Source: CAZCFB01 sp964511535 (GTDB lineage Bacteria > Myxococcota_A > Polyangia > GCA-2747355 > CAZCFB01). From it: a stretch of DNA of 64,000 nucleotides. The notes under the pieces were generated by a model, which was not told the DNA's origin, did not search any database, and saw only the letters and a list, made by a program, of their open reading frames with translations. The translations under genes and the position numbers were made by a program. The DNA is taken from positions 87,874 to 151,873 of the forward strand of contig CAZEFW010000004.1 in assembly GCA_964511535.1 (NCBI GenBank), written 5' to 3'. This document shows, piece after piece, positions 52,601 through 60,794 of the stretch (positions within the stretch are counted from its first letter, which is position 1; every line of letters begins with the position of its first letter).

Positions 52601-52951
52601 CTTCGGGTTCTTCATGTCGTAGATGATGAAGCCCCGATAGGTGTTCAGGTAGAACAGGCGGTCCTTGTCCACCTTGTAGATGTCGGCCTCTTCAACCGTT
52701 CCCTCGCGGCCGCTGGGGGGCGCTCCCGGAGGGGGAGTCGAGGGGTTGCTGCCCTGGGGCGCGCCCGTGCCGGCGCCGCCCTTGTTGCTGCTGTCGTACT
52801 CACCGCCGCGGCCGTAGCTCGAGCCGGGCTCGGTGTTGGTGAAGTCGGTCTGCCCGGGGGTAAGCGGGTTATAGATGTCCGGCTCCTCACCGCATGCGCC
52901 TGCCACCAGGGCGGCCAGGCTCAGCATCAACATGATCCGAAGGGTCTTCAT
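49625..52951 (-). CDS. Very large Tyr-rich beta-propeller (Beta_propel) lipoprotein
   Basis: About 1108 residues from the ATG at 52951, preceded by GAGGAGAAAGAG. Lipobox LVAGAC is followed by a Gly/Ser/Pro linker. REGTVEEADIYKVDKDRLFYL marks the start of a Beta_propel (PF09826-type) domain, which is often called a secreted C-terminal propeller. Blades repeat as LVAIDISNLKQPK, VSLIDISDPKGK and LVYDMSNPTKPT. Tyr and Trp are very frequent, with runs such as YYYSGWNYYYNK and YYYYWCGTGGYWGGWW. It is likely an outer-surface binding or scaffold protein. Ligand unknown. Confidence 0.87.
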   Translation of the reverse strand: MKTLRIMLMLSLAALVAGACGEEPDIYNPLTPGQTDFTNTEPGSSYGRGGEYDSSNKGGAGTGAPQGSNPSTPPPGAPPSGREGTVEEADIYKVDKDRLFYLNTYRGFIIYDMKNPKDPKLISRLPVYGYPIEMFIKDNTVYALIKDALYLTQEKGKLKFKRHNVSQLVAIDISNLKQPKVLQTVDITGQLREGVSRKIEDTIYVVSYIPRYYYSGWNYYYNKNKAKEQAWVYSFNVKDPKNLQVVQKLKVFEGGGYSSYTGGTSERRYFNKITISATSNMLMVVENWRKYGYVSGGYKCGSYTSMQEAVVSLIDISDPKGKIALYTKFETYGELGDQFKQTYIFDKKKKTGTYLGIFARREWNSQNCTGGSFIQNNLEAWDITNPAQPTRLDRLSFGKKNETVRGSVFDSDRSTAFAITARQIDPLYAISFADPKDLQITSMVDNLSGDMSVFRFINNKKFLIGIGRDTTKACDGFADNGSGWSSGIAVSIIDVQKLDDIRLVQRQCVAVKNASWVSSQLSWNLDQAHKMIGMHSDGSQNVITVPVYYYTKNKDGSWWYYNYQTAVGMMSWDLSKYDKTKAVPQTGVLTNYGTIIHPKGQVRRSVVFSHKASGGRRKVVNLSDTHVSLVDIEDLKKPVTDAVVEVAPYHRQVFRFGDYMVEQIEQGGTGRYYYGSSYGGATEFRVKKIGSGKLEDATEVGGFLAAQVERVVKHKNNLVIFRRVYNEAGKSKPGYYPYGYYRVSALVYDMSNPTKPTKRGSVELPMSYMPYYYYWCGTGGYWGGWWFDRYWNYYSYGNSWTTTDDGMAFLTQQYDYQHKGYTKKLVFLNLSNPDKPTYKELKLTTNNDWHFFNLVTRNGDASKLYLSYRIKVGEMQYNGSKMYLYKYYAQRWDLQGGKWNKGPAINLPGRLIKAWQKGAETRFLTYDYTYKKVYSKSGNGYYSWQPAYRLNMLRRITVWGQPLAELLDFRGFNNHYLNDLVMDGQKLYVNAGAGYSYTPSGDWTKDSDRLFIFDVGGYAMKEAYNQPTGTYNVRLMGTYQGKLFVNLPSDGVLVVDTSIPSQPDGQQFMRTLGYATHIEFAKGTAYIAAGNFGIYQLDLLGKKAIPSS

Positions 52952-53132
52952 AAGCTCTTTCTCCTCAGCCGAAGGTTCGGCCGCCATCAGGTGCAAGGGG
53001 TGTGCCCGATCGCGCCCCAGTGCAACCATTCGATATCATGTAGCTTTGCAGATCTGTCACCTGTGCCGGAAGACCAGTTTTCTGAACGATCCCGTGCCAC
53101 CCCCTCAGGAATCTGAGATGAGTGGTCAGATG

Positions 53133-54317
53133 TCAGGGGAGCGATCTCACCAGCCGAAACCCAACTTTGCCCCGGGTGCTGATGGTGACAGCGATGCGTC
53201 GGGCCGCCCGCAAATCCCCGGGAGGGCTCCTGAAAGACCCGCCTCGCTTCACTCGTACCCAGGGATCCTTCCCCATACCGATGGGGTCCGTGGCGGCCGT
53301 CTTGGGGTAGGCGTCATAGCGGTCATGAACGTACTCCGAGGCGTTGCCCGCCATGTCGTACAGCCCCCAGCTGTTGGCAGCCTTGATGCCCACGGGTTTG
53401 GTCGTGGCGTTCAAGACATAGTTCCCGTTGTACCAGGCGATCTTGTCCAGGTGGCTGACCTTGCCCTTGGTACAGCTCGCCGGGGGGACGCTCTGACCGT
53501 TGTAAACCGCCGCGGTCACGCCGGCCCGGTAGGCGTACTCCCACTCCGCCTCGGTGGGCAGGCGGTACCCCGGACAGCTGTAGATGTTCTTCGCCCCATG
53601 GCCAGCGGATTCCGTGCAAGCAAAGTGGGGGGCGCTGCCGGTACAGGCGTAACAGGGGACCTGCTTGGCCTTCACAGACAGGGCGTTGGCGTAGCGAGCG
53701 GCCTCGCTCCAGCTCACCTTTTCCACCGGGCAATTGTTGCCGCAGGCGGACCACAGGGAGGGGTTGTAGCCCATCAACTGCTTGAACATGCCCTGGGTCA
53801 CCTCCGTGGTCATGATTTCGAATTTGCCGCTGAGCTTCACCTGATGCTGGGCTTCGTTGGAGTATCGGCACGGCTCCGACTTTGGCGCCCCCATCATGAA
53901 CGTCCCGGCCGGGACGCTCTTCCACGTCCCCGGGATCGTCCCTTGCGACTTGTCAGGCATGGCCTTGTCGGGCGCGGCCTTGTCGGGCGGCGACATGTCG
54001 GGCGCGGCCTTGTCGGGCGGCGACTTGTCGGGCGCGGCCTTGTCGGGCGGCGACTTGTCGAGAGGCGACCGATCCTGCCCCCCCCCGTCCAGCCGGGCGA
54101 TGTCTGGCGCTGGTGGCAGGTCTACCGGCACTGGCGAATCTGCCACACTGTCCCTGACCGGGGCGGCGTCCATGTCCCACAGGGTCACGCCTCCATGCTG
54201 GCCGCCAGGGTCGCCTCGTAGCCAGTCACAGCCGGTGAGGCCGCCCAGCCCCCCTGCCACAAGGATGACGGCCGCGAGAAGGCTTCCTCGCCGGCTGGTC
54301 TGGAATCCTCGCTTCAT
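53133..54317 (-). CDS. SUMF1/formylglycine-type domain lipoprotein, probably non-catalytic
   Basis: About 394 residues from the ATG at 54317. Signal with lipobox GLTGC, then a linker of repeated PPDKAAPDKS units (about residues 80-125). The SUMF1-like domain follows: PAGTFMMGAPKSEPCRYSNEAQH, in parts, YRLPTEAEWEYAYRAG, WGLYDMAGNASEYVHDRY and RVKRGGSFRSPPGDLRAARR to the GFRLVRS end. True formylglycine enzymes have two cysteines near the C-terminal end; none is there here. It is likely a lectin-like or structural variant. Divergent from the phosphoribosyltransferase gene. Confidence 0.86.
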   Translation of the reverse strand: MKRGFQTSRRGSLLAAVILVAGGLGGLTGCDWLRGDPGGQHGGVTLWDMDAAPVRDSVADSPVPVDLPPAPDIARLDGGGQDRSPLDKSPPDKAAPDKSPPDKAAPDMSPPDKAAPDKAMPDKSQGTIPGTWKSVPAGTFMMGAPKSEPCRYSNEAQHQVKLSGKFEIMTTEVTQGMFKQLMGYNPSLWSACGNNCPVEKVSWSEAARYANALSVKAKQVPCYACTGSAPHFACTESAGHGAKNIYSCPGYRLPTEAEWEYAYRAGVTAAVYNGQSVPPASCTKGKVSHLDKIAWYNGNYVLNATTKPVGIKAANSWGLYDMAGNASEYVHDRYDAYPKTAATDPIGMGKDPWVRVKRGGSFRSPPGDLRAARRIAVTISTRGKVGFRLVRSLP

Positions 54318-54462
54318 CAAAATGACTCCCCCACCAGAAGGTGCCGCCTTCAACTACCGCGCAGAGGCCGCTCCGTGACCAGTATACAGGCAACGTTCAG
54401 CGAAGATGATTGCCCTGCGCCTGCCCGTTTTCCAGCGGCCAAACCCTGATATCATCCCGCCC

Positions 54463-55674
54463 ATGCCAGAGTTGACCTACGTCGATCCCGAGAGCTTCCT
54501 CATCGATTCTTTCCTGCTGGGCCGCAAGGTGTACCTGTCCGGCTTCCGGCCCAAGCACGCCATCTCCATCTGGCGCGGGGGCACGCCGGTGGGCCTCGGC
54601 GTGGACGCCTTCTTCCGCAGCCGCGGGTTGAGCATCAACCACACCACCATCGCCACCGACTCGTACCAGGGCATCAGCCAGCAGGGGGAGGTGATCGTCA
54701 AGAACCTCGAGCACCTGGTGCAGGTGATCTGCCCAGAGGACGGGCTGCTCATCGTGGACGATGTCTACGAATCGGGCAGCACCATCAAGGGCATCGTGGA
54801 GCTGCTGCGCAAGAAGGCGCGGGCCAACGCCCCGCGCGAGATCATGGTGGCGTGCATGCACAACAAGCCGGTGGAGCGGCGCTGCTACGACGAGCTGCCC
54901 CTCATCTCGCTGCACGACGTGGAGCCGCACCTGTGGATCGACTACCCCCACGAGCTGGCGGACCTGGTGAGCGACGACGACCCGGACGACGCGCTGATCC
55001 GCACCAAGGGCGAGGACATCTGGCAGGCGGTGCGTGACGCGGACGTCAGCCCCGGCGAGCTGAAGGCGGAGGGCGACTTCTACTACCCGAGCGCGCGGCA
55101 GCTGCACCTCGACAGCATCCGGCTGGGCGGCATCGTCAGCCGGGACACCGAGTGGCACCCGGACTTCATGATCGCGCTGTGGCCCGGGGGCGTGGTGTGC
55201 GGCCTGCCGGTGCACGAGATGTACAAGTACTCCCTGCGCAAGAACGGCAAGCCGGTCCACCCGCCAGACCACATCAGCGTCAACACCATCCCGGGCCGCG
55301 CCAGCTACACGGCGGACATCATCGGCCTGCACTACCTGGTGGACCACATCGAGAGCGACGACAACGTGCTCATCGTGGACACCACCTTCCGCGCAGGGCG
55401 GCTGGTCAACGACCTGGTCATGCGGCTCAAGGAGGCGCTGCGGCGCAACCTGGACCACCGGCGGGTGCGGGTGGCGTCGGTGTACTACAACCCGGAGGAC
55501 CGCTCCACCTGGACCGCCACGCCGATGATCAAGAAGCCGCATTACTACCTGTGGGAGGTTCACCAGGAGGTGATCTCGCCCTGGGACGTGCACAAGCTGC
55601 CCAACCCGCGACGGGATCTCAAGACGCTCAATCCGGAGCTTTGGCGGGTGCTGTTCGAGGAGTGGGACGAGTGA
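54463..55674 (+). CDS. Tandem phosphoribosyltransferase-domain protein
   Basis: 403 residues made of two similar halves. The first has HAISIWRGGTPVGLGVDAFF and the PRPP-binding motif LLIVDDVYESGSTIKG (about residues 103-118). The second repeats this as FMIALWPGGVVCGLPVHEMY and VLIVDTTFRAGRLVND (about 303-318), in which the second acidic residue is lost. This is a domain duplication in which only the first half keeps the full PRPP signature. The expected chemistry is transfer to or from PRPP, or PRPP sensing. No base specificity can be read. The stop overlaps the next start (GTGA). Confidence 0.8.
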   Translation: MPELTYVDPESFLIDSFLLGRKVYLSGFRPKHAISIWRGGTPVGLGVDAFFRSRGLSINHTTIATDSYQGISQQGEVIVKNLEHLVQVICPEDGLLIVDDVYESGSTIKGIVELLRKKARANAPREIMVACMHNKPVERRCYDELPLISLHDVEPHLWIDYPHELADLVSDDDPDDALIRTKGEDIWQAVRDADVSPGELKAEGDFYYPSARQLHLDSIRLGGIVSRDTEWHPDFMIALWPGGVVCGLPVHEMYKYSLRKNGKPVHPPDHISVNTIPGRASYTADIIGLHYLVDHIESDDNVLIVDTTFRAGRLVNDLVMRLKEALRRNLDHRRVRVASVYYNPEDRSTWTATPMIKKPHYYLWEVHQEVISPWDVHKLPNPRRDLKTLNPELWRVLFEEWDE

Positions 55675-57002
55675 AACAAAAAATAAGGAACAAAAAACAG
55701 GGAACGAAAAATGGGTGGCGGGTGGTGGCTGCATGCGCCGCTGTGCTGCTGTTCGTTGCTCCGGCGGAGGCCTGGGCCAATGAGAATTTGAAGCGGCGGC
55801 TGGCGGATGTGACCGGGCTGTTCGCGGAGAAGCCGGCCGGGTACGAGGAGATCTTCGCGCCGGTGTTTCGCAAGGCGGTGCCGGAAGCAAAGCTGAAGCC
55901 GGTGCTGGTGGACTACTTCAAGAAGGGCGGCAAGGTGCTGCGGACCTTGCGGGTCAAGAAGCTGTCGCCCACGGCGGCCGAGTACCGGGTGTTCACAAAG
56001 AAGGGCACCTTCCCCATGAAGCTCGGGGTGGAGGCGAAGCCGCCGCACCGGGTCAACTACTTCTGGGTCGGGGTACTGGCGCCGCGGTTTTCGTCGCTCA
56101 AGCAGGGCGTGGCCGCGCTGAAGAAGCTCCCGGGGACCGTCTCGTTTTCGGCGTGGAAGCTGGGCAACAAGCGGCACAAGGTGCTGGCGCGGCTCAACGC
56201 CAACAAGGCCCTGGCCATCGGCTCCACCTTCAAGCTGTACATCCTCGGCGCGCTTGTCGCCGACGCGCGCGCGGGCAAGCGCTCGTGGAGCGACGTGGCG
56301 AAGCTGAGCGAGGCGCGGCGCTCGTGGCCGTCGGGCGTACTGCAGAAGTGGCCCGAGGGCGCGCCGGTGACCCTGCACACCCTGGCCAGCCAGATGATCT
56401 CCATCTCGGACAACACCGCCACCGACGAGCTGCTGCTGCACCTGGGCCGAGAGCGCGTGGAGCAGATGCTGGGCCCGATGGGCAACAAGCACTCGCGGCG
56501 CAACAAGCCGTTTTTATCCACGCGGGAGATGTTCCGCATCAAGGAGCAGGGCAAGGGCAGGACGGCGGCGTACCTCGCAGCGAAGGGGCCGAAGGGCAAG
56601 CGGGCGTACCTGGAGCAGCTGGCCAAGGTGCCCTGGACCAGGGAGCTCGACTTCGACGCGGCCAAGCCCAACGCCGTGGACACGGTGGAGTGGTTCGCGT
56701 CCGCCTCGGACCTGTGTCGCGCCATGGCCTGGCTGCGCAAGAACACGAGCGACAAAGCGACCGCGCCTGCGCGGGGCGTGCTCGGCATCAACCGCGGCTT
56801 GCAGTGGCCGCGGCAGACCTGGCCCTACGTGGGCTACAAGGGCGGCAGCGAGCCCGGCGTGCTCAACCTGACCTGGCTGGCGAAGCGCAAGGACGGCGCC
56901 TGGTTCGCCCTGTCCGCCGGCTGGAACAACCCCGAAGCCAACCTCGACGACGACAAGTTCATCGAGCTGGTGCAGGGGATCATCTTGCTGCTGGAGAAGT
57001 AG
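55671..57002 (+). CDS. Exported serine hydrolase, class A beta-lactamase-like
   Basis: 443 residues from the GTG at 55671. The first 15 codons (VKQKIRNKKQGTKNG) come from an A-rich repeat also found at 4925-5062; they make the positive n-region of a signal peptide (VVAACAAVLLFVAPAEAWA). The catalytic part has IGSTFKLYILGALV (SxxK), MISISDNTATDEL (SDN) and YKGGSEPGVL (KxG). The 150-residue N-terminal part is an extra domain of unknown role. It is likely a periplasmic serine hydrolase or peptidoglycan enzyme. It is translationally coupled to the phosphoribosyltransferase gene. Confidence 0.85.
   Translation: MKQKIRNKKQGTKNGWRVVAACAAVLLFVAPAEAWANENLKRRLADVTGLFAEKPAGYEEIFAPVFRKAVPEAKLKPVLVDYFKKGGKVLRTLRVKKLSPTAAEYRVFTKKGTFPMKLGVEAKPPHRVNYFWVGVLAPRFSSLKQGVAALKKLPGTVSFSAWKLGNKRHKVLARLNANKALAIGSTFKLYILGALVADARAGKRSWSDVAKLSEARRSWPSGVLQKWPEGAPVTLHTLASQMISISDNTATDELLLHLGRERVEQMLGPMGNKHSRRNKPFLSTREMFRIKEQGKGRTAAYLAAKGPKGKRAYLEQLAKVPWTRELDFDAAKPNAVDTVEWFASASDLCRAMAWLRKNTSDKATAPARGVLGINRGLQWPRQTWPYVGYKGGSEPGVLNLTWLAKRKDGAWFALSAGWNNPEANLDDDKFIELVQGIILLLEK
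55676..55712 (+). repeat. A-rich repeat copy inside a coding start
   Basis: AATAAGGAACAAAAAACAG followed by GGAACGAAAAAT resembles the copies at 4925-4966 and 5022-5062. Here it codes for residues 3-14 of the serine hydrolase precursor. Confidence 0.6.
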
Positions 57003-57045
57003 CGACGCCGTCCGGGGGGCTCCGGATGGACAAAGGAGGTATGCA

Positions 57046-57924
57046 ATGCAAAGGGATCTGATCCTGAAGCTGTTGGCCATCCCAGTCCTGGGTGTGATGC
57101 TCGGAGGTTGTCCGCCGCCGGTTCCCATCGTGCAGTTCCGCAACATGGTGCCAGAGCTGGCCTACACCGGGCAGGGGACGGTGGCGGTGGCCACCCAGGA
57201 CCTGCGGGAGTACATCGTCTCGGGCGAGACCCCACCTGCGTACATCGGCCAGTTCCGCTCTCTCCTGGGAGAGACGCTGTATCGTGGCACTTACGACGGC
57301 AAGTCGCCGCTGGCGGGTGAGATGAACAAGGCCATGGCCAAGGCCCTGCGCCGGCGGGGCTTTGGCGTCACCGCCACGTTCGTCCAGCCCAACGATTCGC
57401 CCAAACGCGTGCTCAAGGCGCTCGGCACGGCAAAGGCAGATCGCTCCATGGTGCTGGAGATGAAGGAGTGGATCTTCGACGGCAACTCCGCTTCGCTGTT
57501 GACCTTCCACCTGGTGCTCAAGGTGTTCGATGGCAGCGGGGCCCTGGTGGCATCCACCAAGGCCGAGGGCAAACGAGGCCTGGGCAGCAAGGGCAAGGAG
57601 GTCGTCCCCGGCAGCAAAAAGGCGTTCCGCGAGATTCTGGGCGAGCTGCTGTCCGACGCCAAGATCTCCGCGGCCCTCGCAGGCCAGGGCGCCGAGGCCG
57701 ACGAAACAATGGCCCTGCCGTCCAAACCTGCCCCGGCCAAGGAGGCCGCCGAGCCGCCCTCCCTGCCCACCAAGACCACCGGCCGCGCCGCCGCCCCGCC
57801 CGCCGAGCCAGGCCAAAAGTCCGCCAAGGACCGCCTGCGGGAGCTGGACCAGCTACGCAAGGAGGGCCTGATCACCAAAAAGGACTACGACCGGAAGAAG
57901 AACGAGATCCTGAAGAGTCTGTAG
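57046..57924 (+). CDS. Lipoprotein with C-terminal SHOCT domain
   Basis: 292 residues. AAAGGAGGT precedes the start. Lipobox VMLGGC is followed by a domain of about 170 residues (VAVATQDLREYIVSG, RRGFGVTATFV, VLKVFDGSGALVAS) like lipoproteins of the Lpp/YajG type. After a Pro/Ala linker the last 35 residues form a SHOCT helix pair (DRLRELDQLRKEGLITKKDY). SHOCT domains mediate oligomer formation or placement. The gene follows the serine hydrolase by 43 bases. Confidence 0.82.
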   Translation: MQRDLILKLLAIPVLGVMLGGCPPPVPIVQFRNMVPELAYTGQGTVAVATQDLREYIVSGETPPAYIGQFRSLLGETLYRGTYDGKSPLAGEMNKAMAKALRRRGFGVTATFVQPNDSPKRVLKALGTAKADRSMVLEMKEWIFDGNSASLLTFHLVLKVFDGSGALVASTKAEGKRGLGSKGKEVVPGSKKAFREILGELLSDAKISAALAGQGAEADETMALPSKPAPAKEAAEPPSLPTKTTGRAAAPPAEPGQKSAKDRLRELDQLRKEGLITKKDYDRKKNEILKSL

Positions 57925-57973
57925 GGCCGAGACAGTTCAGCTTGCCAGCGCGGCGTCCCTTCACCCCGAGGCC

Positions 57974-58246
57974 TCAAGCTCCGGTTTCAGTCTCCTCTCG
58001 AGCCGCCGCCTTTTCAGGCAGGAAACGGGAGATGCCCAGGCAGACGCCGTAGATGCCGATCCCCACGGAGGCCCACCCCGGTAGAGGGATTCGGACCAGC
58101 GCCCCCGGGGGGTCTACGATGCCGTTGCCGTGGGTGTAGCTGAGGATCCCCAGGGCCAACATCCCCAGGCCGCCCAGTAGCCAGAACAGGGCCTTGGCCA
58201 GGTGCCATCCTCCACGTCGTTGATGAGTATCTGCATTTGCCATCAT
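57974..58246 (-). CDS. Small membrane protein, two helices
   Basis: About 90 residues from ATGATG at 58246, with AAGGAGAAACCC upstream. Two hydrophobic helices (KALFWLLGGLGMLALGILSY and WASVGIGIYGVCLGISRFL) are joined by a loop with DPPGALVRIPLPG. The C-terminal tail is acidic/basic (EKAAAREETETGA). No family recognised. It lies downstream of another small membrane gene on the same strand, with a 93-base gap. Confidence 0.65.
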   Translation of the reverse strand: MMANADTHQRRGGWHLAKALFWLLGGLGMLALGILSYTHGNGIVDPPGALVRIPLPGWASVGIGIYGVCLGISRFLPEKAAAREETETGA

Positions 58247-58339
58247 GGGTTTCTCCTTCTTCGCCTTGCGTTGTCGGCAAATGGAAGTGCCTGGTGCTAG
58301 CAATTTGGAGTGCAGATGCGCTCAGCGCACCACCAGCGA

Positions 58340-58711
58340 TCAGGCCGCGGCATCGAGCAATCTCTGTCGCTCCTGCTTGAGATACTTGAGCGGCTTCCAG
58401 TACAGATAGGTGCTCACCGGAAAGTTCAAGACGCTCAAAACTTTGGCCATCCTTATTTGCTTTTCGACAACATTGAGCTCCATGTGCTCGATGTTTCGGT
58501 TTAGCTGAAACAAGACCTTGGCCGGCCACGCCAGCAGGAACACAAGCGGCAGCCCACCCAGCAATCCCATGTAGAATCCTCTGCTCTGGAGGTACGCGAC
58601 CAGCACGAGGGCCAGGACTGCGAGCAGCCCGTAGGCAAACATCATTTGCGTGTTTGCGTGCTTGATGAGGTGAATCTCGAGTCTGTTATCTCTGGATGGA
58701 TTGGCTGCCAT
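58340..58711 (-). CDS. Small membrane protein, two helices
   Basis: About 123 residues from the ATG at 58711, preceded by AAGGAGAGACG. Helices at about 23-42 (TQMMFAYGLLAVLALVLVAY) and 50-70 (MGLLGGLPLVFLLAWPAKVL) are followed by a soluble helical tail (NRNIEHMELNVVEKQIRMAK). The region has lower GC than its neighbours. No family recognised. Probably in one unit with the gene at 58246. Confidence 0.65.
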   Translation of the reverse strand: MAANPSRDNRLEIHLIKHANTQMMFAYGLLAVLALVLVAYLQSRGFYMGLLGGLPLVFLLAWPAKVLFQLNRNIEHMELNVVEKQIRMAKVLSVLNFPVSTYLYWKPLKYLKQERQRLLDAAA

Positions 58712-58879
58712 GGTCGTCTCTCCTTTTTTGCGCCCATGGATGAGCAAGGAGCGTGCCCACAGCGTCTCTGAAAATTATTGAGCAATCTCGTGTCCAGACT
58801 CTGACACTCGAACCAAAGCTGTTGCCCCCCTGCCCGCCCCCCCGGCCCCGGGGTAACAGATCACCCGCCGCCCCCCATA

Positions 58880-59001
58880 TAAAATGTCAAGTGATGGGGT
58901 CTGACCCCCCTATATGACATTTTGTGAGGAAATCACTGGGGAAATTGGCGCTGGATAAAATGTCAAGTGGGGGGGTCAGACCCCCCTATATGACATTTTT
59001 A
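58880..59001. repeat. Paired palindromic repeat, site C (two copies)
   Basis: Copies at 58880-58923 (core GGGGTCTGACCCC) and 58956-59001 (core GGGGTCAGACCCC), about 32 bases apart, with arms AAAATGTCA and TGACATTTT. The TCAAGT arm now stands at the left, so the pair is inverted relative to sites A and B. The right end gives the TAA stop of the aminopeptidase gene. The rest of 58712-58879 is plain intergenic sequence with no clear feature. Confidence 0.9.
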
Positions 59002-60765
59002 GGCGAGGAGGGGGGCGATGGCGCCCTTGGCCAGGGGGTGGTAGGTGTGCTTGACCTGCTCGAAGACTTCGCGGGCCAGGGCGAGGGTGTCTTCGTTGTT
59101 CTTCAGCGCCTGGTACAGCGGCTTGAGGTACTTCATGCGACCCACGTCGGTGAGCACCTGGCGCACCCGGGGCAGCGACGGCGCGTGGTTGGAGCCGGCG
59201 GCGATGGTCAGCCACTCCACCAGCACCTCGTAGTTGCCCTGACCGTCCAGCGCGAAGGTCTCGTCCAGCCAGGCGCACTGCTCGGTGGATAGCACCCGGG
59301 GCAGGTCCTGCAGGTAGAGCTGCAGCTCGGTGGAGGACCACTGCCCGATGGTCTCGGCGTCCGGCCGCGCCCCGTCGGCGAAGCCTTGCCCCAGCTCTCG
59401 CAGGCGATCCAGGGCCGGCGCGCTGACCAGCAGCTCGTTGTCCGGCATGCCCGGGCCGTCCACCCACTCGGGCCCGCGCACCTGCTCGTAGACACCCGGC
59501 AGCTCCCCCTCGAGGAACTGCAAAAACTCGGCGGTGGTGATGCTCTGGAAGCGGAAGGCGTCCATGTAGCTGCGCAGGAACTGATCGAACCGCTCTCTGC
59601 CCACCGCGTCCTCCAGCAGCAACACGAACTGGGCCCCCTTCTCGTACGGCACCAGGGAGTAGACCTCGTCCGGATCCACGCCAGCCAGGTCGGTGCGCAG
59701 GTGCGTGTGCGGGGAGTCGGGCTCGAACTTGCCCATGTCCACCGCCAGGGCGTTACGCCGCACCACGGCCTGCAGGTCGGCGAAGTCGGCGCCGTACACC
59801 TCCTCGAGGATGCGCCGCTCGGCGTAGACGGTGAACCCCTCGTTGAGCCAGAAATCGTTCATGGTGGCGTTGGTCACCAGGTTGCCGGTCCAGGAGTGGG
59901 CCAGCTCGTGGGCCACCACGTTGACCTGGCTGCGGTCGCCCGCCAGCAGCGTGGGCGTGAGGAAGGTGAGCCGCGGGTTCTCCATGCCGCCGTAGGGGAA
60001 CGCCGGGGGCATGACGATCATGTCGAAGCGGTCCCACTCGTACGGACCGAACAGGCGCTCGGCCGAGGTGATCATGCTGTCGGTCTCGGCGAACTCCCAC
60101 GCCGCCTGCTCCACGGTCTCGGGCTCGGCGTAGACCCGGCAGCGCGCGCCCAGGTCGCGGGCCTCCAGGTTGCCCACGGCCAGGGCCAGCAGGTAGGTCG
60201 GGATCGCCTGGGGCATGGTGAACGACCAGGTGGTCCGCTCCCCCTCGGTCAGCCCGTCGCCGACGCTGGCGGCAGACATGACCGCGCGCAGCGGCGCGGG
60301 CACGGTGATGCGCGCGTCATAGGTCACGCGGTTACGGGCCGAGTCCTGGCACGGGACCATGGTGCGAGCGTGGATCGGCTGGCACTGGCTGAACATGAAC
60401 GGGTGCTCGCCCCCGGCGGTCTGCTGGGGCTCGAGCCAGCCCAGGGCCAGGGCGCCCGGCGCCGTGGCGTATTCGATGGTCAGCGAGCTGGTCCCGGGGC
60501 TCAGGTCGAGCCGCAGGCGGTCACCCCGCACGGGCTCGGACTCTGCCACGGTCCACGGCACCGCGGCGCCGTCCTGGTCGGTGACAGCGGAGATCTGCAG
60601 GTCGCGGCCGTCCAGGTCGAGGGGGCCGCCGGCGGTCCCCTCGAGGTCGATGCGCACGGCGCCGGACAGCGCGCGCGTTTCGAAGTCGACGTCGAGGCGC
60701 AGGTCGAGGTGGCGCTGGCGCGGCTGGGTGTCGTCGCACCAGGAGTGGGGGTCGAAGCGAGACAT
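58999..60765 (-). CDS. M1-family aminopeptidase (leukotriene A4 hydrolase-like)
   Basis: 588 residues from the ATG at 60765, preceded by AAAAGGAGC. The exopeptidase motif is PYGGMENPRLTF (GGMEN at 259-263). The zinc site is His286-Glu-Leu-Ala-His290 with Glu309 in FWLNEGFTVYAER. LLAGDRSQVNVVAHELAHSW, in parts, and NLVTN are closer to leukotriene A4 hydrolase/aminopeptidase B than to PepN. The C-terminal 130 residues are an alpha-helical LTA4H_C-like domain. No signal peptide is present, so it is cytoplasmic. The stop codon is supplied by a palindromic repeat. Confidence 0.94.
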   Translation of the reverse strand: MSRFDPHSWCDDTQPRQRHLDLRLDVDFETRALSGAVRIDLEGTAGGPLDLDGRDLQISAVTDQDGAAVPWTVAESEPVRGDRLRLDLSPGTSSLTIEYATAPGALALGWLEPQQTAGGEHPFMFSQCQPIHARTMVPCQDSARNRVTYDARITVPAPLRAVMSAASVGDGLTEGERTTWSFTMPQAIPTYLLALAVGNLEARDLGARCRVYAEPETVEQAAWEFAETDSMITSAERLFGPYEWDRFDMIVMPPAFPYGGMENPRLTFLTPTLLAGDRSQVNVVAHELAHSWTGNLVTNATMNDFWLNEGFTVYAERRILEEVYGADFADLQAVVRRNALAVDMGKFEPDSPHTHLRTDLAGVDPDEVYSLVPYEKGAQFVLLLEDAVGRERFDQFLRSYMDAFRFQSITTAEFLQFLEGELPGVYEQVRGPEWVDGPGMPDNELLVSAPALDRLRELGQGFADGARPDAETIGQWSSTELQLYLQDLPRVLSTEQCAWLDETFALDGQGNYEVLVEWLTIAAGSNHAPSLPRVRQVLTDVGRMKYLKPLYQALKNNEDTLALAREVFEQVKHTYHPLAKGAIAPLLA

Positions 60766-60794
60766 GGGCGATGCTCCTTTTTTTTGGGTCCGGG

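Noticed and set aside
49721..53116. 1131-codon plus-strand frame
   Set aside because: Antisense of the Beta_propel lipoprotein; low-complexity VVVH-type composition.
53133..54317. True formylglycine-generating enzyme
   Set aside because: No cysteine pair near the C-terminal end of the domain and no sulfatase gene nearby.
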